NCBI GenBank assembly: GCA_027483535.1
Contig: JAIXUN010000002.1
Coordinates: 744,001 to 808,000, forward strand
DNA length: 64,000 nucleotides
Reading direction: 5' to 3'
Source: a bacterium
Lineage (GTDB): Bacteria > Armatimonadota > Fimbriimonadia > Fimbriimonadales > Fimbriimonadaceae
Shown: piece by piece, positions 16,377 to 26,096 of the stretch
Layout: every line of letters begins with the position of its first letter
Position numbering within the stretch: position 1 is the first letter of the stretch
Program-made: the position numbers and the translations under genes
The notes under the pieces: generated by a model
The model's input: the letters and a program-made list of their open reading frames with translations, nothing else
Told to the model about the DNA's origin: nothing
Databases searched by the model: none

Positions 16377-17891
16377 ATGGAAGCCCCCACCTTGTTTGTA
16401 GAAGTCAAAGCGGTCATCGAAGGTAAGGATTGGACCCGGCACGCAGCCGCGTTGGCGGGTGAATCCGGGGTGGAGGCTTCCGAGGATGTCCAGCGCATCG
16501 TGGCGTTCACCGAAACCCGATTGGGTCAGCTCCAAGGATTGCTCGATGACGTCGGAGACGATCCTGAATCAGAACCAGACTTGCGCGCCGCGGTGGTGTA
16601 TTGGTACATCGAGGCAAAAGCCCAGTGGTGCCAATTCAACCAACGACTCAACTACCAAATGATGCTGACGGGCATGCCCGATATGGCCCTTATGGTGATT
16701 GGGGCTATTGGAACCGCCATTCTTCAAGACATCGAATCGCTCTTCCAACCCAGCGAAATCGAAGCCCTTACCGACATCTTGGCGGCCCCAATTGAAACGG
16801 CCACTGATTACAACAAGCTCAAGACTTTACAGATAAGCGATGGTCATTGCGAGATTCCGATTGCTTTGGCGGAAGGGATTCAGCAAACGCTCCTGGAAGT
16901 CCAGCAATTCCAATTTAAGCTCGACGCCGATCAGGGTCTTGGTGGCTCGCAAACCGTTTTAACCGAGTACGGCCCCCTTGTGAAAGCGGCTCAATCCCAG
17001 CTTGCGCAACTGAACGATTTCAACAAGTACGAGAAGCTCTTCCGCAGGTTCGTTCAACAGATCTCCGAGACCGTCGGGGTGCGAATCATGCCCTGCTTCG
17101 ACCTTGCCCAAGACGCAAAACTCGATCTCCCCACCCAAAAGGCGATGATCGATCTTTGCTATCGATACCTGGGCGTTTTGGCAGAGCGTGGGCTAGAGAA
17201 ATCAGCCGAAGAGCGCATTGCCAAAGGGAAGCCAGGCTACGTCGACGTCAAATTCCGGGTCTACACAGACGGGAGAAGAATCACTCTCGAGCTCAAGGAC
17301 AACGGCGTTCCCTTAGCGGACCAGGATGTTGTCACCGAACAAATGAAGGATGCGGAGACGCTACGAGCCGTCCCCGGTGCCACTCTTGAAATGGACTCGA
17401 CGGAGGAAGGCAACTGCATACGAGCCACTTTTCCCGTTCCCAAAGACCTCTCCGCAAAGGACTACTTGGAAGTCGCTGTCGGCGAGAACATCTATGCAGT
17501 TGAGTCCTCTATCGTCGATGCCGTAGTCAACTTCGACTCCGCCTGCGTGCAAGCTTCTCATACCACCCCTTCGCTGGTCGTCCACGGCGTGCGCCACGAC
17601 GTGTTCGGGCTAGTCGAACTCATCGGAGAGCAGTCCGAGCTACCCGTTCGTGGTGTAGGACTCACTCTCAAACGCAACGATCTACCCACGGTTGTTGTGG
17701 TGGACGCCGTTGTCAACCGCAGGAACGGTGTGGCAAGGCCGCTCGGGAAAATGCCTTTCGAAACGGCAAGCTACATCACCGGTTACCTTCCCAACGAGAA
17801 AGCCTGCTCTCTCGTCGTCGATCTCAAACAGCTTCTTCAACCAGAAACAAGCGACCAGGACGCTTTGGATGAATACAATCATGCCTCTTAA
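16377..17891 (+). CDS. CheA-derived pseudokinase with CheW-like C-terminus
   Basis: 504 residues from the ATG at 16377. Residues 48-147 are the module shared with the preceding protein. About 215-355 match the CheA ATPase region: RGLEKSAEERIAKGKP (271-286) is the CheA N-box tail, and LKDNGVPL (306-313) stands at the G1 box. However, the ATP-binding Asn and His of the N box are replaced (Val and Arg in my alignment), the G1 box ends in Pro, and the G2/ATP-lid segment is missing between 320 and 333. PGATLEMDSTEEGNCIRATF resumes the CheA fold. About 360-490 is a CheW-like regulatory domain (DYLEVAVGENIYAVE). No Hpt histidine domain is seen. It probably binds chemotaxis-type partners without phosphorylating them. 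Confidence 0.8.
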   Translation: MEAPTLFVEVKAVIEGKDWTRHAAALAGESGVEASEDVQRIVAFTETRLGQLQGLLDDVGDDPESEPDLRAAVVYWYIEAKAQWCQFNQRLNYQMMLTGMPDMALMVIGAIGTAILQDIESLFQPSEIEALTDILAAPIETATDYNKLKTLQISDGHCEIPIALAEGIQQTLLEVQQFQFKLDADQGLGGSQTVLTEYGPLVKAAQSQLAQLNDFNKYEKLFRRFVQQISETVGVRIMPCFDLAQDAKLDLPTQKAMIDLCYRYLGVLAERGLEKSAEERIAKGKPGYVDVKFRVYTDGRRITLELKDNGVPLADQDVVTEQMKDAETLRAVPGATLEMDSTEEGNCIRATFPVPKDLSAKDYLEVAVGENIYAVESSIVDAVVNFDSACVQASHTTPSLVVHGVRHDVFGLVELIGEQSELPVRGVGLTLKRNDLPTVVVVDAVVNRRNGVARPLGKMPFETASYITGYLPNEKACSLVVDLKQLLQPETSDQDALDEYNHAS

Positions 17892-20781
17892 GCCCTTAAC
17901 TCCATCCCTCAATAACGGCATCTACCGCTCGTTAGAGAGTGTTCTTCTCCGGCAGCCAGAGCCTCTTATCATTGCCAACCGATCCTGTCCGGCCGCCTCC
18001 CTGTGGACAGGAGGGCTAGCGGTCACCAAGGCGCTTCAGGAGGCCGGGCTTCAACCCGGACAGCGCGTTGCCGCTCGGATTCCAAATGGAGTCGCTTACG
18101 TTCAGGCGATGCTTGGGGTCTGGGGAGCTGGGGGTGTTTTCTGCCCGCTCCCGGCTGGGCTCGAAGATGAAGAGGTCGAGCAGCGACTAGACGTCATGGA
18201 CGCGGCCGCCTTCATCGACGGCGAGATCACGGTCGAGGCGATTGTGCAGGGGCTCAAGATTCCTGTTGAGCAGGGGACCACGGTTTCGGCTGCCGATGTG
18301 CGGCTGATGCTCTGGACTTCGGGCTCTCAGGGCCTGGCTAAAGTGATTGCCGTTCGCGACGTCAACCTCGTGCACCAAGTAGACACTCACCTCAACGTCC
18401 TAAACATCGGCAAGCACTCTACGGTGATCAGCTACCTCTCTTGGGCGCACTGCTTCGGGGGAATTCTCGAGCTGCTCTGCTCTTTGTTCGCAGGGGCGGT
18501 TATCGAAATCCCCTCTCCTGAGCATTTCCATCTGGAGAGCATTGCCAAAGCGATCGAGCGGGTCGAACACCCTGTTTTGTTCAGCGTTCCGAAGGTGATC
18601 GAACAGCTCGCCGAGCGTTCCAACGGTCGACTCCTTCTGGCAAAAATTGAGGAAGGAATCATTGGTGGAGCCCCAATGAACGGCGAACTCGCCGGGATCC
18701 TTACCCGCGCCGGATGCCGAATGAGAATCGGTTACGGACAAACCGAATGCACGCCCGGGATCATGCTCGGTCAGCCTGGATTCTTCGCCGCAAACTATCT
18801 CGGATTCCCGATCGGCTGCGAGGTGCGGCAAGACGCAAATGACGTCTTGGAAGTGAAGGGCAGTAATGTCAGCGATCCCGATATCGAGTGGTGGAACACG
18901 GGCGATGTGGTGATTCGACACGAAGACGGCAGCTACTCCCTGAAGGGTCGAGTCGGTCGGTCATGGAAGTGGTCGAACGGTCGGATGTTCCATCCCGAGC
19001 CCGAAGAGCAACTGCTTTCCGAACGCCTCCAAACCGAGGTCGTTGTCGCCAAGAAGAATGGCGATGCCGCTTTCGGAATCGCGCGTGGGGAAGGGGTTTG
19101 GCCCAGTCGTGACCTGGGAGCGTCTCCTTACATCTCGGATGGGATCTATCTTGCCGACGAGATTTGGGAAATGGCGGCGACGCCATCTGGAAAGATCGAC
19201 TACTCGCTCCTGGCATTCTTGGGCGAAAAAGCGATGAGTGCCAAGGTAGAAGACGTGGTCGAGGTTGGTGCAGGAATACGGCTGGAACCTGTACATATCG
19301 CAAGTCGAACCGCGCTTGTGGTGAACGAAAATGCCCGAGCGGCGGTGGAGCGAAGCCACCGCTTTGCGCTGGAGAAGGCGGCTTCCAACACCCCCATCTA
19401 CGGCTGGAAAACGGGCTTTGGACCGCTGGTGAAGTACGCCGCCGACGAGGACCCGAGAAAGCAAGGATTCGGCCTCCTCTGCCACCTGCAAGCAGGCCAA
19501 GGCGATCCCCTGGAACCCGACGTGGTGCGATCCATGATCCGGCTTCGACTCCATACCGCTTCGCAGGGTCTCAGTGGAATCTCGCCGAAGACGGTTGATT
19601 GGATCGAAAAAGCGGTGGAGCAAGACCTAGTCCCGGTGGTACCAAGCATGGGTTCGGTTGGGGCGAGCGGAGACCTGATCCCAATGGCGCATGCGGTCGC
19701 CGCGTTTTGTGGGGAGGGCGAGGTCTGGCTTAAAGGCGAGAGAATGTCGGCCTCTGAGGCTCTGAACCGACTTGGGTGGGAACCGATCCCGCTTGAAGGG
19801 CGAGACTCTTTGGCCCTTGTGAACGGCACTCCGCTGATGAGTGCGGCGGGCTGTGTCGCCCTAGAGCGGGCTCGAATTCGGCTTTCCGCCGCCTCTGCCT
19901 TGACGGCTCTCCTATACGACCTTCTGGGTTGCCACGACCAGCCGATCCGCACAAAACTACACGAGGCGTCGGGTCATTCAACCCACGTTCGCATCGCCGA
20001 AACCATCCACCATCTTGCCAACGGGATCAACAAAGATGGTCGAGATCGGCCGTTGCAAGAATCCTATTCTCTCCGGTGTGCGCCCCAAGTATTGGGTGCC
20101 GCGCTAACCGTTTGGGAGCAAGCCAACGAGGTGGTGACCCGCGAGATCAACGGTGTCACCGATAACCCAATCTTTGATGCCGACGGCGATCAAGTCATCC
20201 ACGGGGGAAACTTCTTTGGTCAAGAAGTGGCGTTCGCAATGGACCATTTGTCGAACGCGATGATTCAGGTCGCAAATCTTGTCGAGCGTCAACTGGCTCT
20301 CTTAATGGAGCCCGCGCAAACCGATGGTCTGAATCTGATGCTGAGCCCTCGTCCGGGAGCGGCAAGTGGATTCGCGGGTGTTCAGCTTTGTGCGACGGCG
20401 ATCGTTGCCGAGATGCGACGAACCGCGATGCCCGCCTCTATCCAGACCTTGCCGACCAACGGCATGAACCAAGACATCGTTCCGCTAGGCACCCATGCGG
20501 CACTCAACACTTTGGCAATGATCGAGAAATTGGACATTTTGATCGGCGCCTTGGGACTGGCAATCCGACAAGCCTTCCATCTTGCTCAGCGAGAACCTGC
20601 CAGTGCGATTGGAAAGTCGATTCCCGCGCTCTTCGCGATCGAACCGCTCCTTGAGGATCGCCCCCTCGCCGCCGATGTTCGAAAGGCGTCGGAGATCATC
20701 CTCACCAATCCGTGTGTTCATCAGGCGTGCGAATATCTGCAGCCAAAGACTCTTCACGACTCGAATCTTCTAGCCGCCTAA
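17869..20781 (+). CDS. Fused p-coumarate:CoA ligase and tyrosine ammonia-lyase
   Basis: 970 residues. Residues about 1-450 form an ANL adenylating enzyme: P-loop LWTSGSQGLAKV (149-159, unusual for the SSGTTGxPKG consensus), GYGQTECTPG, NTGDV, and the A10 lysine Lys442 in TPSGK. Residues about 465-970 form an aromatic ammonia-lyase: catalytic Tyr511 in IYGWKTGFGPL, MIO-forming Ala599-Ser600-Gly601 in GSVGASGDLIPMAH, and His539-Leu540 at the selectivity position where tyrosine lyases carry His-Leu. Together it should convert tyrosine to p-coumarate and then p-coumaroyl-CoA, the PYP chromophore donor. The ATG at 17869 has AGGA 8 bases upstream and overlaps the CheA-like gene by 23 bases; 17881 is the alternative start. 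Confidence 0.92.
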   Translation: MNTIMPLKPLTPSLNNGIYRSLESVLLRQPEPLIIANRSCPAASLWTGGLAVTKALQEAGLQPGQRVAARIPNGVAYVQAMLGVWGAGGVFCPLPAGLEDEEVEQRLDVMDAAAFIDGEITVEAIVQGLKIPVEQGTTVSAADVRLMLWTSGSQGLAKVIAVRDVNLVHQVDTHLNVLNIGKHSTVISYLSWAHCFGGILELLCSLFAGAVIEIPSPEHFHLESIAKAIERVEHPVLFSVPKVIEQLAERSNGRLLLAKIEEGIIGGAPMNGELAGILTRAGCRMRIGYGQTECTPGIMLGQPGFFAANYLGFPIGCEVRQDANDVLEVKGSNVSDPDIEWWNTGDVVIRHEDGSYSLKGRVGRSWKWSNGRMFHPEPEEQLLSERLQTEVVVAKKNGDAAFGIARGEGVWPSRDLGASPYISDGIYLADEIWEMAATPSGKIDYSLLAFLGEKAMSAKVEDVVEVGAGIRLEPVHIASRTALVVNENARAAVERSHRFALEKAASNTPIYGWKTGFGPLVKYAADEDPRKQGFGLLCHLQAGQGDPLEPDVVRSMIRLRLHTASQGLSGISPKTVDWIEKAVEQDLVPVVPSMGSVGASGDLIPMAHAVAAFCGEGEVWLKGERMSASEALNRLGWEPIPLEGRDSLALVNGTPLMSAAGCVALERARIRLSAASALTALLYDLLGCHDQPIRTKLHEASGHSTHVRIAETIHHLANGINKDGRDRPLQESYSLRCAPQVLGAALTVWEQANEVVTREINGVTDNPIFDADGDQVIHGGNFFGQEVAFAMDHLSNAMIQVANLVERQLALLMEPAQTDGLNLMLSPRPGAASGFAGVQLCATAIVAEMRRTAMPASIQTLPTNGMNQDIVPLGTHAALNTLAMIEKLDILIGALGLAIRQAFHLAQREPASAIGKSIPALFAIEPLLEDRPLAADVRKASEIILTNPCVHQACEYLQPKTLHDSNLLAA

Positions 20782-20793
20782 TGCGCAAAAAGT

Positions 20794-20829
20794 AGCACCT
20801 CGGAGGTCGTAACCTGAGGTGCTTTTTTT
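20794..20829 (+). terminator. Intrinsic terminator of the PYP operon
   Basis: Outer stem AGCACCTC/GAGGTGCT (20794-20801 with 20816-20823), inner stem AGGT/ACCT with loop cgta, followed by TTTTTT. Strong rightward terminator directly after the ligase-lyase gene. Confidence 0.9.
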
Positions 20830-20863
20830 GTTTCCGACTCGTTCGCCTGGAACCACTGAGTCG

Positions 20864-20887
20864 GATAGGGACCCGTAGGTCCCTATC
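20864..20887. terminator. Hairpin at the end of the FlhG-like gene
   Basis: 10-bp perfect stem GATAGGGACC/GGTCCCTATC with loop cgta, overlapping the stop codon of the leftward gene. No T run follows on either strand, so termination is uncertain; it may stabilise the transcript end. Confidence 0.45.
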
Positions 20888-21731
20888 GAGATGAGCGCGC
20901 GAGAAGATCGTCGATTCGACTGAGACCCGCCATCAGTCGAGACATGAACGATCCGCGTTCTTCAGTTTCTGCCTGTACGGTTGAGATTCGACTTCGAAGT
21001 TGGGACGCATGCCACTTAGAAGCGACCTGCTTCACCTCTCTCGCTGCCGAGGATTTAGGGTTGCTAACCATCAGCGGAGATCGCGAACAAAGGGCATTCC
21101 GGAACGAGAGGTCGCGATGGATGGCGCCCAGAAACTCAACGTTCACGTTGAGGGATTCCCTCGCTACGGAGTGGATGCGATAAAAGAACGACTTTCCTTG
21201 CTCGGAACTGTCGGCCATGTTCATCACCACCTTCACTCTAATGTTGGGTCGGCGCCGAGCAAGGACTTTCAGAGTTGCGAAAGAGTCCAGAACACTGAGT
21301 GGATCTGGAGTCACCACTAACACGATCTCATCGGAAGCCGCGAGCAATGCCAAGTTTGCGCTCGAGATTCCCGCCGCCGTATCCACGACCATCACGTCGA
21401 ACGAAGATTCCAGTTTTCCGAACTGCTGAATCAGACGGGAGGTGGACACCATGTCGAGATCGGCCAGTTCGGTCACTCCGCTCGATCCTGCCAGGATACT
21501 AATGCCGTACGAGGTATTCATGACGACATCCTCTATTCGCGCCCCGTTCAGAAGGTCGACTAATGTCATTACAGGTCGAATCCCCAGAACCGTGTCTACA
21601 TTAGCAAGTCCAAAATCGGCATCCAGCAAAATTGTTCGATATCCGATTTCCGAAAGAGCGATGGAAAAGTTGCAGGAAAGGGAAGTTTTTCCTACGCCAC
21701 CTTTCCCTCCGGTAAATGCAATGGTCTTCAT
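20883..21731 (-). CDS. FlhG/MinD-like P-loop ATPase
   Basis: 282 residues. Deviant Walker A GGKGGVGKTSLSCN at residues 8-21 with the signature lysine, ILLDADFGLANVD (switch region with the FlhG-typical GLANVD), and VMVVDTAAGIS as Walker B. FlhG/YlxH proteins regulate the number and site of flagella together with the SRP-like GTPase FlhF; others in the family place other polar structures. No flagellar genes lie in the window. The start is the ATG at 21731, which overlaps the stop of the upstream gene (TGATG), indicating translational coupling. C-terminal residues 230-282 are basic and helical. Confidence 0.85.
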   Translation of the reverse strand: MKTIAFTGGKGGVGKTSLSCNFSIALSEIGYRTILLDADFGLANVDTVLGIRPVMTLVDLLNGARIEDVVMNTSYGISILAGSSGVTELADLDMVSTSRLIQQFGKLESSFDVMVVDTAAGISSANLALLAASDEIVLVVTPDPLSVLDSFATLKVLARRRPNIRVKVVMNMADSSEQGKSFFYRIHSVARESLNVNVEFLGAIHRDLSFRNALCSRSPLMVSNPKSSAAREVKQVASKWHASQLRSRISTVQAETEERGSFMSRLMAGLSRIDDLLARSSR

Positions 21732-22081
21732 CAAGCTGCCCGTGTGAAGTAAGACCGAATCCGGTCGACCATGGAAACCGTTTTGGTTTCGATAAAGACG
21801 GCTTCCATCGCCTCGCGTGGATCTGCCGCCCCGTCCTCAATCGGAATTTTTGCCGATTGTTGAATCTCTAGATTAGGTTTGATCTGCTCGTCGACAATCT
21901 TTGCCGCCACTTGAGACGGGATCTGCGACCTTCGAAGAATCGTCCGGATGAGCTCTGATCCCGACCCTCGAAATGAGGATTCCGTCGTCTCTGATTCGCC
22001 CTGGTCTGAAGGGTCTATTTTTGGGGAGGTTTTGATCGATTCGATGAGATGACGAATCGTCTTTGTGTCCAGGCTTGGCAT
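21731..22081 (-). CDS. Small protein coupled to the FlhG-like ATPase
   Basis: 116 residues, soluble, with low-complexity acidic and serine-rich residues 20-40. The segment ELIRTILRRSQIPSQVAAKIVDEQ (residues about 43-66) resembles the N domain of SRP-type GTPases such as FlhF, but no GTPase domain follows. The C-terminus SMVDRIRSYFTRAA is basic and amphipathic. Its stop overlaps the ATG of the ATPase gene, so the two are made together. It may be a shortened FlhF-like activator of the ATPase; this is inference, and the family is not securely recognised. Confidence 0.6.
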   Translation of the reverse strand: MPSLDTKTIRHLIESIKTSPKIDPSDQGESETTESSFRGSGSELIRTILRRSQIPSQVAAKIVDEQIKPNLEIQQSAKIPIEDGAADPREAMEAVFIETKTVSMVDRIRSYFTRAA

Positions 22082-23643
<1,562 letters not shown>

Positions 23644-23666
23644 TAGAGCGACCGGACGCGCGATTT

Positions 23667-23690
23667 TCGACCCGCCAAACGGCGGGTCGA
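23667..23690 (+). terminator. Intrinsic terminator of eno
   Basis: 10-bp perfect stem tcgacccgcc/ggcgggtcga with loop aaac, 24 bases after the stop codon. The trailing T run is interrupted (tctgtttg). Confidence 0.75.
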
Positions 23691-23824
23691 TCTGTTTGTG
23701 CAGGTAATTTTGCGGGGTTCCCTTAACCCAGTTAAGAGTGACGTCTTTACTGTTAAATTTAACAGTCTCTTTACCGTCGGCAGTCAAAACCATGTTCGGA
23801 TTTCGGTCCAAGGCTGTTCGGAAC

Positions 23825-25174
23825 ATGAAGAAGATTTGGGTGCTTTCACTTATCGCGGCAATGCCGCTCGCGGCGCAGGCTCAGTTCGTCACCTTCCAAG
23901 AGGGACTCAACGGGTATGCGGGAACGCAAATGGTCAACCTCCGGTCCCGTTTTGGGGCTCCGGCAGCAGAGAACTTCTGGATCGACAACCCCGCCGTTGG
24001 AAACGATCCCACGATCGATGACAACGACTCCGTTCTCCTCCGATTCGAGAACATCATCGGTGGCGGCGCCTCGCAAATCCCGGCGGGTGCAAGAATCAAG
24101 TCTGCACGATTGGTTCTCACGGCCGGAAGCAGCACCAACCGCCCCGGCAACGGTGGTCGACTCCACCAGATGCTCCAATCTTGGTCGAGCACAACTCTTT
24201 ACAACGATTTCGCAGGCGGCAACGGAGTGAATCTCGACGACGTCGTTGCGAAGGCAAATGCAAGCACCGCCTTCGGTGCCCTTGCCATCGATGGCAGCAG
24301 CAACGCACTTTTCAACGGAAGCTCGCTTCTTCTGAACGTGGACGTCCGAAAGGAACTCCAAGCGTGGGCGAACGGTGGAGCAAACAACGGTTGGGCACTC
24401 ATGCCGATCATCAACGGCAGCAACGGCACCGCGATCCGATCTCACCTGGCAGCCGACCCAACGATGCGACCAATTCTGGAGGTTGAATACGAAACGGCTC
24501 CGCTTCCGGCTGGAGCACAAACCACCGTCTTCCAGAACGGATTGAATGGTTACTCGGGAACGGTTTCCAAGTCCATTCGAGCCGATCTCAGCGCACCGAA
24601 CGCAGATCGACTTGGCGTTGACTACTCCATCACCAACCCCGGAGACCAAGAGCAATCCCTGCTCAAGTTCCAAGATCTTTTCGGAAACGCAGCAGGACAG
24701 ATTCCGGCCGACGCTCAGATTTTGGAAGCAAAATTGATCTTCCATACCGTCGGGTCTAACGCATCGGGAGACGGCGGCACGCTTCACCGAATGCTTTCTG
24801 ACTGGGATGGATCTGCTACCTGGGCATCCGCTCTTGGTGGAGACGGTGTCACCCTCGGAGTGGACGCTCTTTCTGGAACGTCTGCAGTATTCGGAGACCC
24901 CTCCTCGCTGGAGCCAAACATTCGGTACGGTCTGACGACTGCCGACGTGACGGCTGACCTCAAGGCTTGGATCGCAGGTGGAACGAACGAAGGTTGGGCT
25001 TTCCTTCCTCACCTGAACGGTGGAGACGGCTGGTTCTTCCTGAACGAAGCGTTCAGCGATCCTCTTCTCCGACCTTCGCTTGAAGTGACCTGGGCACCCG
25101 TTCCAGAGCCCGCTTCCATGACGATCCTCGGCGCGGGTCTTCTCGCTCTCCTTCGAAAGCGCAAGCAGGGCTGA
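23825..25174 (+). CDS. PEP-CTERM surface protein with two DNRLRE-like domains
   Basis: About 449 residues from the ATG at 23825, chosen because it gives a clean signal peptide (KKIWVLSLIAAMPLAAQA). Two homologous halves follow, each opening with FQxGLNGYxGT (about residues 22 and 239) and each containing a WxxGGxNxGWA motif, consistent with tandem DNRLRE-type beta-sandwich domains. The C-terminus PVPEPASMTILGAGLLALLRKRKQ is a PEP-CTERM signal (PEP, hydrophobic helix, basic tail) for exosortase-mediated surface sorting. The exosortase is not in the window. It is followed by a terminator. Function beyond surface display is unknown. Confidence 0.85.
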   Translation: MKKIWVLSLIAAMPLAAQAQFVTFQEGLNGYAGTQMVNLRSRFGAPAAENFWIDNPAVGNDPTIDDNDSVLLRFENIIGGGASQIPAGARIKSARLVLTAGSSTNRPGNGGRLHQMLQSWSSTTLYNDFAGGNGVNLDDVVAKANASTAFGALAIDGSSNALFNGSSLLLNVDVRKELQAWANGGANNGWALMPIINGSNGTAIRSHLAADPTMRPILEVEYETAPLPAGAQTTVFQNGLNGYSGTVSKSIRADLSAPNADRLGVDYSITNPGDQEQSLLKFQDLFGNAAGQIPADAQILEAKLIFHTVGSNASGDGGTLHRMLSDWDGSATWASALGGDGVTLGVDALSGTSAVFGDPSSLEPNIRYGLTTADVTADLKAWIAGGTNEGWAFLPHLNGGDGWFFLNEAFSDPLLRPSLEVTWAPVPEPASMTILGAGLLALLRKRKQG

Positions 25175-25195
25175 TTTAGTCACCCCGCAACAAGT

Positions 25196-25221
25196 CGACC
25201 TCCGCTAGAAAGCGGGGGTCG
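25196..25221 (+). terminator. Intrinsic terminator
   Basis: 11-bp stem with one G-T pair (25196-25206 with 25211-25221), loop agaa, then gcattgtcgttttt. It ends the PEP-CTERM gene. Confidence 0.75.
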
Positions 25222-25283
25222 GCATTGTCGTTTTTACTCGTCAACATTTCCCAACACTCGCTGAATAGCTACCCAAGGAACTT

Positions 25284-26084
25284 ATGCGCAGAGCCTTTAC
25301 TCTTATCGAACTCCTCGTTGTGATCGCCATTATCGCCATTCTTGCTGCCATCCTCTTCCCGGTTTTTGCCGCAGCAAAAGAATCTGCCAAAGGCACTCAA
25401 TCGCTCTCCAACATGAAAAACATGTCGGTAGGCATGCTGCTTTACCTGGGTGACTATGAAGACACCTTCCACAAGAATCTCGGTGGTGTGGTCGTTCCTG
25501 CCGCATACGGATTCGGTGCCAACAACAATCTGCGAGCATGGACGAACTGGCCTTGGTTCTATGGACCCTACGTCAAAAACATCGACATTTACGACTGTCC
25601 GCTTAGCCCAGATGGAAAGGACCAACTGACGGTTACCAACTGGACCAACGACGGTAACTACACCTGGAACTACGACGGTCTGACAAAGGCCACTAACGTT
25701 CCCGCGCAAGTCGCCACTGCCGTAGACGAACCCGCTAACACCTACGCCTTCTTCACGGGTGGAGATCCTGATATCGTTCCGGGAACAAACACGTTTATCA
25801 ACCTCTTGGAGTCTTTGGACATCAACCTGACCTGTGGTAGCAATCGTTGGTCTGGCTACACCAAAGAACAGGCTTTCCGGTATCGACAGAAGATGATCAC
25901 GTGCTTTGTCGATGGTCACGTGAGCCAAGTTCACTGGTCGAAAGCCCTCGAACGGCGCGGAGACAACACGTGGCCTTATAACATGGATTGGGCAGATTGT
26001 AACGGAGATTGTCGCCCGCTTGCTGCAGAAGTAGATTGGGTAGGACCTGGCAAGTGCTTCGATCCGAACCGCCTTCCTCGCTAA
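25284..26084 (+). CDS. Prepilin-like protein with H-X9-DG type domain
   Basis: 266 residues. The N-terminus RRAFTLIELLVVIAIIAILAA is a type IV prepilin/pseudopilin signal, with cleavage before Phe and Glu at position +5. The globular part contains YLGDYEDTFHKN and a C-terminal FVDGHVSQVHW, the pattern of the H-X9-DG family that is amplified in Armatimonadota and Planctomycetes. The ATG follows AAGGAACTT. It has its own terminator, which overlaps the end of the convergent gene. Assembly into a fibre is not shown, and the partner machinery is not in the window. Confidence 0.9.
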   Translation: MRRAFTLIELLVVIAIIAILAAILFPVFAAAKESAKGTQSLSNMKNMSVGMLLYLGDYEDTFHKNLGGVVVPAAYGFGANNNLRAWTNWPWFYGPYVKNIDIYDCPLSPDGKDQLTVTNWTNDGNYTWNYDGLTKATNVPAQVATAVDEPANTYAFFTGGDPDIVPGTNTFINLLESLDINLTCGSNRWSGYTKEQAFRYRQKMITCFVDGHVSQVHWSKALERRGDNTWPYNMDWADCNGDCRPLAAEVDWVGPGKCFDPNRLPR

Positions 26085-26096
26085 ACCATTAAAAGT

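Noticed and set aside
23846-25183. 445-codon open frame antisense to the PEP-CTERM gene
   Set aside because: The sense frame has a signal peptide, internal domain duplication and a PEP-CTERM tail; the antisense product has none of these and looks like a codon-bias shadow.
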